This document shows, piece after piece, positions 55,701 through 63,706 of a DNA stretch of 64,000 bases. The stretch is from Candidatus Anammoximicrobium sp. Its GTDB lineage: Bacteria; Planctomycetota; Planctomycetia; Pirellulales; Pirellulaceae. Position 1 is the first letter of the stretch. Each line of letters begins with the position of its first letter. A program made the position numbers and the translations under genes. The notes below the pieces were generated by a model. It was not told the DNA's origin. It did not search any database and was given only the letters and a program-made list of their open reading frames with translations. The stretch is taken from NCBI GenBank assembly GCA_012515235.1, contig JAAYYU010000035.1:1-64000 (forward strand). The letters are read 5' to 3'.

Positions 55701-56510
55701 GCGGAAGGTCACTCCGTCGCCGTCGCCCGTCGGAGTCACGGCGGTAGCGTATCGCAGTTTGATTGGCGTCGCCTGCGGCAGCGCCAGCGGATACTCAACC
55801 CAAGCCATCCCCGCCTTGCCTTCAAACCACGGCGGATGAATCGCCAACACGTCACGCGCGGCGTCGCCGAGCCGTTGGGCGTTCTGAAAGCTGATCGAAC
55901 TCCGATTCCCCTCGGCCGCTCCCGTCCAGCCCACCGGCATCGTCTGGGGCGGCTGGCCAAAGACCGCCACGACGGCGCGACGCACGGGAACTTGCAACAG
56001 AGCCAGCGTGCGATCTCCGGTCAGCCGCAGCGGCTGCCAGGCGAGCGCAGGTGCGGCCTGGGTCCGGGCCGGCAGCTTCGTCTCCAAGACCAGAATCGGA
56101 TGCGCCGTCCGCGGCTGCCCCTGCCAAGCGAATGTTGCGTACGCGTGAATCGGGTAGTGGGCCGAGTACGCTTCCGGGGCCACCATCACGCGAAAGTCGC
56201 AGCCCGTCGTGGACTTGGCCGCCGCCGTGAACGCCGCCGGCCCCGCCGGCTGGCTTTGCCAACCGTCAATCAGCCCCAGTCGGATCGAACCGCTGACAGG
56301 TTGGTCGCCGCGGTTCTCCAACGTCACTCGGATGTCCACAGCGGTGTCGATTTGAGTAACCGTCTCCGGACCGATGATGCGCACCGTCAGCGGCCCGACT
56401 TGATCGACCGGCGGACTGTAGGCCCAAAGGCTGGCGGCGCACGCGGACGAGATTGCGGCCGCAACGAAAAACGAGCTGATGAGCCGACGGCAAACCGTGC
56501 GTGAGATCAT
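52794..56510 (-). CDS. Large secreted TIM-barrel-like protein (DUF5696-like)
   Basis: 1238 residues. The signal peptide ends near A-S-L-W-A-Y. Residues ~30-180 are beta-sandwich-like (N-R-G-D-Q-P-V-S-G). The central ~500-900 region reads like a glycosidase barrel: F-V-F-D-L-W-G-G-R-Y-G, W-H-N-W-Q-R-W-G-Y-D-Y-R, F-A-L-H-D-N-Y-I-D-M-Y and Y-F-I-D-V-W-S-S-A-R-P-Y. S-E-S-G-H-D may be a catalytic loop. It is most like the DUF5696 and GH101/GH66-like families, but I cannot assign the acids. The C-terminal part contains beta-sandwich modules. It lies convergent to the thioredoxin lipoprotein gene. Confidence 0.7.
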   Translation of the reverse strand: MISRTVCRRLISSFFVAAAISSACAASLWAYSPPVDQVGPLTVRIIGPETVTQIDTAVDIRVTLENRGDQPVSGSIRLGLIDGWQSQPAGPAAFTAAAKSTTGCDFRVMVAPEAYSAHYPIHAYATFAWQGQPRTAHPILVLETKLPARTQAAPALAWQPLRLTGDRTLALLQVPVRRAVVAVFGQPPQTMPVGWTGAAEGNRSSISFQNAQRLGDAARDVLAIHPPWFEGKAGMAWVEYPLALPQATPIKLRYATAVTPTGDGDGVTFRVRVAAGDAPEGELGEVVFERHSAAKQWEDGEADLSRFAGRKIRLQLESHPGPKKNTAFDQSYWAEPTLVIGQPPQPAVAYPPLTPLGEERLGSIQVGPESYEVRLWPGQRGLLDATVSFLGGQRQLSFRGFRVRVLGMRVDDPCSPATLVEARSPPRQAGACEIRHRFESPRGAFDVVGRAALKDNVLRIGFRLENAPLPQPWFAPHFEELAVDQFRDAVQCLYAGHGNVIQQPGAFQLSFDGHRLATSHVGLAFANGMSLVQAVDLPPSRLDVDPAAKHYSLHTAHNATFTFVPGASVWEAARQYRDVNGLQAADGVRKLAGRFVFDLWGGRYGASGDALQRAFRYGLTDAAVVWHNWQRWGYDYRLPEIYPPNPDLGTEEELKRLIEACRQSGVLFALHDNYIDMYPDAEGFSYQREIAFHADGRPVRAWLNKGRGAQSYRYRADRIANHLEPNLKAIQENLAPSAYFIDVWSSARPYDYWTADGRFLDCVSTRDAWGRHFAGIRDLLGDQAPQISESGHDQLIGTLDGAQTNHLRVGPSLPGDHGWSVWNIACEDAERIPWFDFAHHDRFILHGAGYSGRYQAGLDARMHGIYSDDYLATEVLTGHPTMVSQPFSRDVVRKYWLTQDLMRTLALRTIEAVEFADGDLHRQHVRWSGGGEVWVNRGAEDWRVPGCPQPLPQYGFLARIPTADGLVTAAICRRDSLIVETASSPEQIYVNARQLVAGGPRIRPSAASVTSADGRKLEIVIHWAADDPVPDGYQPFLHFVDTQGEIAFQAVYDGNRFGQQRTGQIAMPATAYLPDAQKPGAKFELRVGLYSPGSGGPRLALQGTDDGERRIRLGTVELTGQTDQVTGVRWEPLNAVADPHLARQNPDGKPVDFGALRTAGGARLVRQEKSLLLIPLPDSGSVRTRFELRWDRLPWQLAKPSHIEALAEDGRCLRRTAAGETLALECEPEIFAYRFVAE

Positions 56511-56854
56511 GCTGAAACTCCGCTGGAAGACAGGGGCAGGAACGCTTCAGGTTGGGTTCAGAGTACGTGAACCGCAGCGAGGAATCAAGGCGTCCGCCGA
56601 CCGTCCGACGATCGCGGGTCTCAGTACCGGCAGGGACGGTCCTTGGCAGTCACCTCGCAACGCCAGAGGGGCAGGAGCGGAGCCGTTCCCACTTCGTCAT
56701 CTGGACGCTTGAGGGACTCGATCGCCGGGCAGGCCGCACAGTCACGCCGGAGAAGCCTGAAAAGAAGAGTCCTGACCGAGGTGACTCGCGAACAACACTC
56801 GCACGCTCCGCAGGCCACGACGACCGATGCACGGCCGGCTCCGCGCGGTTTGGC
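56511..56854. other. Spacer, no gene
   Basis: No gene, terminator or repeat could be supported between the secreted barrel protein and the nuclease gene. Confidence 0.35.
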
Positions 56855-57883
56855 TCAAGCCGTCGATTCCCGCTCCAGGCGCTCGGCGAGGTCGCGCAGT
56901 TCATCGAGACTGCAAGCGGCCAGTTCGACAGCCTCGGACAGCGGTCGTCCCAGCAGTCGCTCGCAAAGCTGGATTTGCCGGACCAACATGCGTTTAGCGG
57001 CCTCACCTTCATACTTGGCGGCCTCGCGTTCACGGTCGGCGGCCTCGTAACGCTGCTGCCATTCGGCACGCTGTTTCTCCGCCGCCCGCCAGTGCGATTC
57101 CGCTGTTCGCCAGCGTTCCTCTGCGGCTCTCCGCTGTTCCTCTGCGGCTCTCCGCTGTTCCTCTGCCATTCGCCGTTCGGTTTCCAGCGTCTGCAAGTCT
57201 CGTTTGGCCTTCAAGCGGCCTTCGTACAACTCCCGCTCCATGTCGTTCTGTGCCAACATTTTCAAGACTCCCATCGCTTTGCGAACCTCCGGCCGGTCCA
57301 ACTCGCGCGGCAATGCATCCGCGTCCAACACTTCTCCATTCTTGAAAAAGTACAGCCAGAAGTCCAGGGGCATCGTCAACTCGTCCAACGCTTTCCGGAA
57401 CTTCGGCAGCTCGATGATGTGGATTTCCAAGTCTTCCGTCAGGCATAACTCGCCCGACGGGTCCAGCAGTTGAAAGCAGGTGTGGTAGTCCGGCCAGTCC
57501 CGAAACACCACCCCGTTCACGAAACAGATCGAAATCGTCCGCCGCAAGCGGGTGTAGTCCGCGCCCGCCGACAACTGCTCCGCATAGCTCTTGGCCCAGT
57601 AGTACAGCGCTCGCGGGCACAAAGCCGCCAAGGCCAGCATCTGCATTTCCAAATCGTAGATCCACTCGGATTGGTCCCGCGCCTTGATGTCCAGGATTGA
57701 AAGCTTATCGTCCAGCGTCATTCTTTCGCTGTACGGGTTCAAGATTTCGACCTCGACCACCCGGTGCTCCGGGGGCGGTGAACGCACGGCGTTGATCAAT
57801 GCCGCCGTCAGGTCCCCCAAGCGTTCGCTGCCGAACACTTTCTTAAAAGCGATGTCGATCTTCGGGTCAATGCCGGGAATCAT
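56855..57883 (-). CDS. Rpn/PDDEXK_2-family putative nuclease
   Basis: 342 residues from ATG 57883 (M-I-P-G-I-D-P-K-I-D-I-A-F-K-K-V-F-G, the standard start of this family); the longer frame from 58075 has no protein character. V-E-V-E-I-L-N-P-Y and L-D-I-K-A-R-D are the D/E-x-K nuclease elements; D-L-E-M-Q-M also fits. Rpn relatives are recombination-promoting nucleases or transposase-like. Residues ~235-290 are a strong coiled coil (A-E-E-Q-R-R-A repeats). Two palindromic repeats flank the gene block. A role in recombination is inferred from family only. Confidence 0.85.
   Translation of the reverse strand: MIPGIDPKIDIAFKKVFGSERLGDLTAALINAVRSPPPEHRVVEVEILNPYSERMTLDDKLSILDIKARDQSEWIYDLEMQMLALAALCPRALYYWAKSYAEQLSAGADYTRLRRTISICFVNGVVFRDWPDYHTCFQLLDPSGELCLTEDLEIHIIELPKFRKALDELTMPLDFWLYFFKNGEVLDADALPRELDRPEVRKAMGVLKMLAQNDMERELYEGRLKAKRDLQTLETERRMAEEQRRAAEEQRRAAEERWRTAESHWRAAEKQRAEWQQRYEAADREREAAKYEGEAAKRMLVRQIQLCERLLGRPLSEAVELAACSLDELRDLAERLERESTA
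57115..57166 (-). repeat. 21-bp tandem repeats coding for a coiled coil
   Basis: The 21-bp unit starting GTTCCTCTGCGG is present twice perfectly (57115-57135, 57136-57156) and once in part. Translated on the minus strand it gives A-E-E-Q-R-R-A heptads. Copy number could vary without frameshift. Confidence 0.85.
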
Positions 57884-58065
57884 CCGATGGCCTCCGATTC
57901 GGATTTCGATCCGTGCGCCGACATGATTATACTCGCCGGGGCCGCGTTTCACGATCCCGGCGTCCCGTTCCGAGGCTTGCCGCGCCGGCGAAACGCGCCC
58001 TACGAACAAGACGTGTCTCCGCCTTTCCTCTAGCGTCAAACGGGATTTCGGCACTCTTTGCGCGT

Positions 58066-58256
58066 CGTTCATCAAGTCACGGTTTCGGTGCCGGGGTCAG
58101 GGCGCACAGAATTCAATTTTGACCGAGCAAAGTCGTACCCTCTGACTGACGCCATGATCGGCCAAAACTGAATTCTGCAAGCCTGACTCCATGTCGTTCG
58201 ACCGCGCCATCATGGACGGCGTGCTTCCATGTCCGTTTCGCGTTTGGTGCCAGCAG
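58066..58256. repeat. ~200-bp palindromic repeat element, copy B
   Basis: The same element as at 51758-51957, same orientation, more diverged: arms at 58093-58124 and 58160-58190 with GAATTC cores. The remaining bases of 57884-58354 hold no gene. Confidence 0.75.
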
Positions 58257-58354
58257 CCTGTTAAAGAAAGGGAGGGCTGGCTCCAAGCTGCGTTGGAGAA
58301 ACCCGTCCAGCGACGCGTACCGCGAGCTGCCGTCCTCTTTGCTCACCAGGCTGC

Positions 58355-60688
58355 TTAGATCAGCCGTTTGAAGCCGCTGTGCGCCACCGGACCGCGGAGG
58401 CGGGCAACTAAGTCGCCTTGCCGCAAAGCCGCGGCGATCTCGCCGAACACCTCGCCGACGGCGTCGGCGTATGCGCCGATGATCTCCGGCGTGTGGGACC
58501 AGCTGACATAGATCGCGGTGTGACCCAGGAATCCCCGGTCCAGCAGGCACTGGATGTAGAAGGTCTTGAGTTCGGCCGCTTGCGGGTGCTCGAACGCAAA
58601 GCGGGCCAGGGCCGGGTAGCCGTCGTCGACGCGCACCGGCAATTGGTGCGTTTCTGCGTGGTCGCGCCATGCAGCCTTCATGCGTTCGCCAATCTGCGCG
58701 CAATGCGCGGGAACGTCGATCCGCGACAGCTTGCCGATCGTAGCCAGCCCGGCCGCCGGACCGACGCCGTCCGTCCAGTAGGAACTGCTGATGAACGAAC
58801 CCTGCGCGCCCTGCATCGCCTGGCCGGTCCCGATGATCGCGCCCAGCGGATGTCCGTTCGAGATCGTCTTGCCAAAGACGGCGATGTCGGGCGCGACGCC
58901 CAGCCGGAGATGGGCGCCGCCGAGGCACAACCGCCAGCCGATCGTGATCTCGTCGAAGATCAACACGGCTCCCACCTCGTGCGCCCGGTCGCGCACGTAC
59001 TGGAGAAATCCCGGCTCCGGGTCGCGGCCGCGGCACGGTTCCATGACCACGGCGGCCAGTCGCTGGCCCTGCTGGTCCAGGATGCGATCGAATTGCTGCC
59101 GGTCGTTGTAGGCAAACGCGAAGCTGGTGCCGCGCAATTCACGCGGCACCCCCAGCGGCTCCAGGCCCGGCAGCAGATGGCCGTTGAGCGCATCGGTCTC
59201 GCCCAGGTTGGCCGCGAGGTACCAGTCGTGCCAGCCGTGATAGCCGCAGAACGCGACGGCGGAACGGTCGGTCGTCGCGCGGGCGATGCGCACCGCCACG
59301 GCCATCGCTTCGCCGCCGGTGCGTGTAAAGCGGGCCTGTTCGGCCCAGGGATGAATCGCGCACAACCGCTCGGCCAGCTCGACTTCCTCCGGCGGATTGA
59401 GCGTGCAGAGATTCCCCAAGGCGACCCGCCGCTGGACGGCCCGCGTCACGTCGGGATCGCGGAAGCCGAGCAGGGTCGCGCCGATGCCGTGCATGGAGCA
59501 ATCGAAATAGTGCCGGCCATCGAGGTCCCAAACTTCGCACCCGCGCGCCTCGCGGAAGTAGGCCGGCCACTGGTTGGGCGCAGCCATCTCCGGACGCTTG
59601 GACAGCAGTTGCGTCCCGCCGGGGATGCGCGTTTTGGCTGTGCGGTACAAGTCCTGCGTCAGGGTGCCCGATTCGACAAGCAGGCCCGTCAGACGGGCGG
59701 CATTATCGTGGAAAATGTCTCGTAGGTCGGCCGCGTCGAGTCCCAATCGGTCGACGGCATCCAGCACTGCGCGCGTCGATTCCAGACCCACCAGCACGGG
59801 TCGGCCGAAGAAGGCCCGTTCGTTCCACTCCACCTGATCCGTCGTGATCCAAGCGAACCCCGTGCCCAGCGTCACGCACCGGCCACGCTGTTGCGACACG
59901 GGGAAGTCGCTGCCCCAGAGCACGCGGCGCGGCCCGAATTCGTCCAGGATCGCTGCGATCGGGTCGGCCTCGCAGACCGCCGCCGTGTCGAACCAGACGT
60001 TCGTGACGCCGCGCAGCGAGGCCACGCCGCGAGCCGTATTCGGCGCGTGAAAGCCGCGCGCCGCATGGGCCAGCACCAGCCTGGCCCGCGGATAGCGCTC
60101 GCAGTACCGGCGAATGTACTGCTGATTCTCGCGGTCGGCCAGGGCACCGTCCCGGACCAGGTGCAGCAGGATCAGCAGCCCGCGGGCGTCGGCTGCCTGC
60201 CAAATCCAATCCGGAATGTAGTCCGACGGCGGGCACTGGAACGTGTCCTCCTGCCGGGCCAGCAGATGATAGACCTTGAAGCCGACGATCTGCGGATCGG
60301 CATCCAGCAGCCGTTCGATCTCCGCGCGCGGCGTGGCGGGCCCGGCCAGCACCAGGGCACGCAGGTGCTTGCGCGGGCGAACCTCGTTCAACACGAAACG
60401 GTTGGCCGCAGCCGGGTCGCCGTGGCGAGAAGGAAACGGCAGGCACAAGGCGTGCCCCAATCGCGGCTCGCCGACCTGCTGCCCCAGGCAGCGGCGCCAG
60501 ACGTCCGCGCCCGCCGCAGCCGGTCCGCTCTGGATCAACGCCTGGCCGGGAGCGATGTGCTCCTGTTCGTACAAATGCGCGTGGGCATCGAACAATTGCT
60601 CCGGCAGCCGTGCGGCCAGCGCGCGGGCTACGGTCTGATCCTCGGCCGCAAAGGACCACTGATTGGCGGGAAGCGTGATCGTTGACAC
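58355..60688 (-). CDS. Amidohydrolase-class III aminotransferase fusion
   Basis: 777 residues from GTG 60688, with CAGGAG 9-14 bp upstream; a start at 60775 is in frame but has no ribosome binding site. The first ~370 residues are an Amidohydrolase_2-type barrel (F-D-A-H-A-H-L-Y near residue 35; W-G-S-D-F-P-V near 265). Residues ~390-777 are a class III PLP aminotransferase/aminomutase: H-G-I-G-A-T-L-L-G, G-Y-H-G-W-H-D-W-Y, F-D-E-I and F-G-K-T-I-S-N-G-H-P with the PLP lysine near 605. It resembles glutamate-1-semialdehyde-type enzymes. The two activities may be successive steps on one amino sugar or amino acid. Confidence 0.8.
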   Translation of the reverse strand: MSTITLPANQWSFAAEDQTVARALAARLPEQLFDAHAHLYEQEHIAPGQALIQSGPAAAGADVWRRCLGQQVGEPRLGHALCLPFPSRHGDPAAANRFVLNEVRPRKHLRALVLAGPATPRAEIERLLDADPQIVGFKVYHLLARQEDTFQCPPSDYIPDWIWQAADARGLLILLHLVRDGALADRENQQYIRRYCERYPRARLVLAHAARGFHAPNTARGVASLRGVTNVWFDTAAVCEADPIAAILDEFGPRRVLWGSDFPVSQQRGRCVTLGTGFAWITTDQVEWNERAFFGRPVLVGLESTRAVLDAVDRLGLDAADLRDIFHDNAARLTGLLVESGTLTQDLYRTAKTRIPGGTQLLSKRPEMAAPNQWPAYFREARGCEVWDLDGRHYFDCSMHGIGATLLGFRDPDVTRAVQRRVALGNLCTLNPPEEVELAERLCAIHPWAEQARFTRTGGEAMAVAVRIARATTDRSAVAFCGYHGWHDWYLAANLGETDALNGHLLPGLEPLGVPRELRGTSFAFAYNDRQQFDRILDQQGQRLAAVVMEPCRGRDPEPGFLQYVRDRAHEVGAVLIFDEITIGWRLCLGGAHLRLGVAPDIAVFGKTISNGHPLGAIIGTGQAMQGAQGSFISSSYWTDGVGPAAGLATIGKLSRIDVPAHCAQIGERMKAAWRDHAETHQLPVRVDDGYPALARFAFEHPQAAELKTFYIQCLLDRGFLGHTAIYVSWSHTPEIIGAYADAVGEVFGEIAAALRQGDLVARLRGPVAHSGFKRLI

Positions 60689-60781
60689 GGGAACAATTCT
60701 CCTGGGTGGGTCCTGCTTGTTTCGTTCACGAAAGGCTGCGGCGGCGGGCGACCAAGGCGGAAGTTGACGCCCCACGGCTGT

Positions 60782-62305
60782 CTATACATCCACCCAACGG
60801 ATGCCCAGCTTGCGGGCCGCGTAACGCGCGGCGGCCAGGTGGTTGCCGTAGGCCATCATCCAGTGCGAGTCGCGAACCTCGCGGAGCAGCTTGCGCCAAT
60901 CCCCGTCGATCGCCACGTCTTGCTGTGTGCGGCAGATTTCGTGGCAGGGATTCCCGCGGATCACGCCCGTGAACCCCAGCCAGCGTCCCGTGGCGTACTC
61001 CGGATCCAGGAACGTCACTTGCTGGCCGACCGGCATCTCGACTTTCGGCGCTGCGCCGTAGTCGGATTCGTAGTGCGTCACGATCCTGGCTGGCTCGTAC
61101 CGTTGGCCGTCCAAACGGCGCGGAGCCGTGCAGTGGGCACAGGTGACGAGGCCGCCGTGCGGAAACGTCGAATTGTGCAGAAAGACCGGACGCCCCGCGA
61201 CGAAGTGCAGCAGCACGCCGGGGGGAATGATCACAAAGTCCGACTCGCAGAACGCCAGATAGCCCTCGTCGTTCAGCCAACTCAGGGCCAGACAGGCCGT
61301 CGTCCGCGACATGCGGATGATCGTCCCCATGCACTGGTTGATGGTGATCGACGTGGCGCCGTGCTCGCGCATCCAGTCCTTGAAGATCCGGTACAACGTG
61401 AACGAGCCAGCGACAAACGGCCGGCTGGTCTCCAGGGCGGTGCCCGGAATCGCCAGATACCGATCCGTCCATTTCTCCGCCAGGCTTTGGAAGTCCGCGT
61501 CGACTCGCAACGTCTCCAACCGCCTGGCCAGATCCTTGTACTCCACGTCGACGATTTGAAAGCGGTATCTGTCTCTGGCAACCTGCGGAGCCGTGGCGTC
61601 GTATTTGCCTTGAGCCCCGCCCAAGGCCACGAGGCGATGTCCGACGAAGTTCTTGATCGCGTACAACGCCCGCAGCCGCCAATGCACCTCGGCGTAATCG
61701 TCGATGACCACGTCGTCGACCGTCACGGGGCCGTGATTGTCGGCGCCGCACGCGGCGTAGTCCTCCGGGTCGCCCTTCTTCAGAAAGCTGGTGCTCAGGG
61801 CCTCGTACCAGTAGTAGAGCGGACCGGACTGGTGCCGGGCAAAGATCAGCGTGTGCCGGGACGGCTGAGGTGCAAAGTTGGCCAGCAAGACCTGTCGCGC
61901 GCCGGTCGCCGGATAGACCAGCACCACGTCGTAATCGACGGCGTGGACCTGCGCCGCTTCGTCCGTGGAGGTGACGGTCCGCAACGGCAGGATCTCCAGC
62001 GGAAAGTCACAGGCTCCGGCCAGGCTGGCCAACTCGTTCACAATTCTTTTCCGTTCCTCTGCCGCTGCCTCGGGGGTATTGATAGCGCTCCACGAACGCC
62101 AACTGGTGGCCTCGCGTTTCTGAAAGGTCGTGTGCATGAACACGGGCTGGACGCGAAGCTTGCGGCCCGTGACAAGCAGCGGGCGATCCGGATCAAAACC
62201 GTCCGCAACGGCCGCAGCGGCCAGGGACGGCGGCAGGCCCAGGGCCCCGCCCGCCAGCGTCCACAAACCGAGTCCGGCAAACTGTCGTCGATTGACTGGC
62301 AACAT
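60782..62305 (-). CDS. Exported FucI-fold (sugar isomerase-like) protein
   Basis: 507 residues. The start N-R-R-Q-F-A-G-L-G-L-W-T-L-A-G-G-A-L-G is a Tat-type signal. The body resembles the L-fucose/L-arabinose isomerase superfamily (for example Y-D-V-V-L-V-Y-P-A-T-G, G-H-R-L-V-A-L-G-G and the W-L-N-D-E-G-Y region). The metal ligands of FucI were not confirmed. Exported members are frequent in planctomycetes, with unknown substrates. It lies 93 bp upstream of the fusion gene, same strand, so the two may share a pathway. Confidence 0.72.
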   Translation of the reverse strand: MLPVNRRQFAGLGLWTLAGGALGLPPSLAAAAVADGFDPDRPLLVTGRKLRVQPVFMHTTFQKREATSWRSWSAINTPEAAAEERKRIVNELASLAGACDFPLEILPLRTVTSTDEAAQVHAVDYDVVLVYPATGARQVLLANFAPQPSRHTLIFARHQSGPLYYWYEALSTSFLKKGDPEDYAACGADNHGPVTVDDVVIDDYAEVHWRLRALYAIKNFVGHRLVALGGAQGKYDATAPQVARDRYRFQIVDVEYKDLARRLETLRVDADFQSLAEKWTDRYLAIPGTALETSRPFVAGSFTLYRIFKDWMREHGATSITINQCMGTIIRMSRTTACLALSWLNDEGYLAFCESDFVIIPPGVLLHFVAGRPVFLHNSTFPHGGLVTCAHCTAPRRLDGQRYEPARIVTHYESDYGAAPKVEMPVGQQVTFLDPEYATGRWLGFTGVIRGNPCHEICRTQQDVAIDGDWRKLLREVRDSHWMMAYGNHLAAARYAARKLGIRWVDV

Positions 62306-62332
62306 GGCGTTTCCTCCCGGAACAGGATCGAA

Positions 62333-63592
62333 TTAGGAGTCCCTCTCACCCCCAGACTTCAGGGGCGACTCGCGGCCCATCATCACTTCGAACACGCGGC
62401 CGCGGCGGACCCGCCGCACGGTCAAGGTCGCGTCCCCAGCGCGGACAATGTCTCCCGGCTTGGGCGCGTCGGCCAGGCGGCCAGCCATCCAAGCGGACAA
62501 CGTCTCGTGCTCGGACTCCAGGGCAGTGCCCAGGCGAGCGTTGACATCCGCGACTCGGACGCCGCCGCCCACCATCCAGGTGCCGCCCCGCAGCGCGTGC
62601 ATCAGACGCGGCAGGCGGTCGAACTCGTCTTCGATCTCGCCCACCAGTTCCTCGACCAGGTCTTCCAGCGCGACGATCCCCAGGGTCCGGCCTTGGCTGT
62701 CCCGGACGACGGCAATGTGGACGTGCTGTTCGACAAACAGCCGCAGCAGATCCGCGGCGGAATCGTCCGGAGCTGCATAGTGCAGGGGCCGAATGACTCC
62801 CTCCAAGCGCGGATCGTTCGGGTTGGTTTGCATGAAGTAGATCAACTCTTTGAAGTTGACGTAACCGACCACCTGGTGCACGTCGCCGTCCCGGCAGACG
62901 GGAAAGCGGGTGTGGGCCTCCAGGTGCGCGACCACTAACGCTTGCCCCACATCCATGTCGGTCGACAGGAAGCCGACGTGCTCGACGGAAATCATCACCT
63001 CGCGGGCGCGCAGCCGAGACAGACGCGCGGCGCCCTGGATGATCCGTTCCTGGTGCCAGCTGATCTGGCGGGCGATGCGAGCCATGCTGGCCAGCGCGGT
63101 GATCTCGTCCACCGTGGCGCGTGGCTCGCTGGAAGCGGTCCGCCCCTCAAACGGCCGGTTGAGCCAGTGAATGACGGACAGAATGGGCTGGAACATACGC
63201 ATCAACAGCGACAGGGGTTGAGCCACCCAGACGGCGATTTCGCGGTTGTACCGCACGCCCAGCGTCTTGGGCAGAATCTCGGTGAATTGCAGCATCAAGT
63301 AGGTGAACACCAGGGAAAAGACCAGGATCCACTCGTCGCCAAACAACTCGTCAAACTGGGCGCCCGCCACCGAGGCCCCGATCGTGTGCGCTGCCGTGTT
63401 CAAAATCAGGATGGCGGCAATCGGACGTTCGATATGCGATTTGAAACGCTGCCAGACAACTCCCACGCGGGGACGGCGCGTGGCGAGCTGGGCCACTTGG
63501 CTGGGAGTCAGACTGAGCAGGGTCGCCTCCATCAACGAACAGGTCGCAGAGACACTCAGCGCCACCGACACACTCAGAATCAATAACCACAT
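62333..63592 (-). CDS. CNNM/CBS/CorC transporter-associated membrane protein
   Basis: 419 residues from ATG 63592. The DUF21 (CNNM) membrane part is at residues ~1-170 (S-L-M-E-A-T-L-L-S-L, then L-P-K-T-L-G-V). A CBS pair at ~190-310 contains R-A-R-E-V-M-I-S and T-L-G-I-V-A-L-E-D-L-V-E-E-L-V-G-E-I. A CorC_HlyC domain fills the rest (~335-410). Relatives work in Mg2+/Co2+ homeostasis. The longer frame upstream to 63685 is rejected. Confidence 0.88.
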   Translation of the reverse strand: MWLLILSVSVALSVSATCSLMEATLLSLTPSQVAQLATRRPRVGVVWQRFKSHIERPIAAILILNTAAHTIGASVAGAQFDELFGDEWILVFSLVFTYLMLQFTEILPKTLGVRYNREIAVWVAQPLSLLMRMFQPILSVIHWLNRPFEGRTASSEPRATVDEITALASMARIARQISWHQERIIQGAARLSRLRAREVMISVEHVGFLSTDMDVGQALVVAHLEAHTRFPVCRDGDVHQVVGYVNFKELIYFMQTNPNDPRLEGVIRPLHYAAPDDSAADLLRLFVEQHVHIAVVRDSQGRTLGIVALEDLVEELVGEIEDEFDRLPRLMHALRGGTWMVGGGVRVADVNARLGTALESEHETLSAWMAGRLADAPKPGDIVRAGDATLTVRRVRRGRVFEVMMGRESPLKSGGERDS

Positions 63593-63706
63593 GACATACC
63601 TGTCCTTCTTGGCAAAATCGACCGGCCCAACGCCTCCGGCGCGGCGTAGCCGCGACGCACCGCAAGTTGCCGCTGGCGCTGGCAACGCGGCAGCCAGCGC
63701 CGCGGG

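Noticed and set aside
54345-56504. 719-codon plus-strand frame opposite the large secreted protein
   Set aside because: Antisense shadow without recognisable domains.
60764-62938. 724-codon plus-strand frame across two minus-strand genes
   Set aside because: Spans the ends of two well-supported genes and has no protein-like composition.
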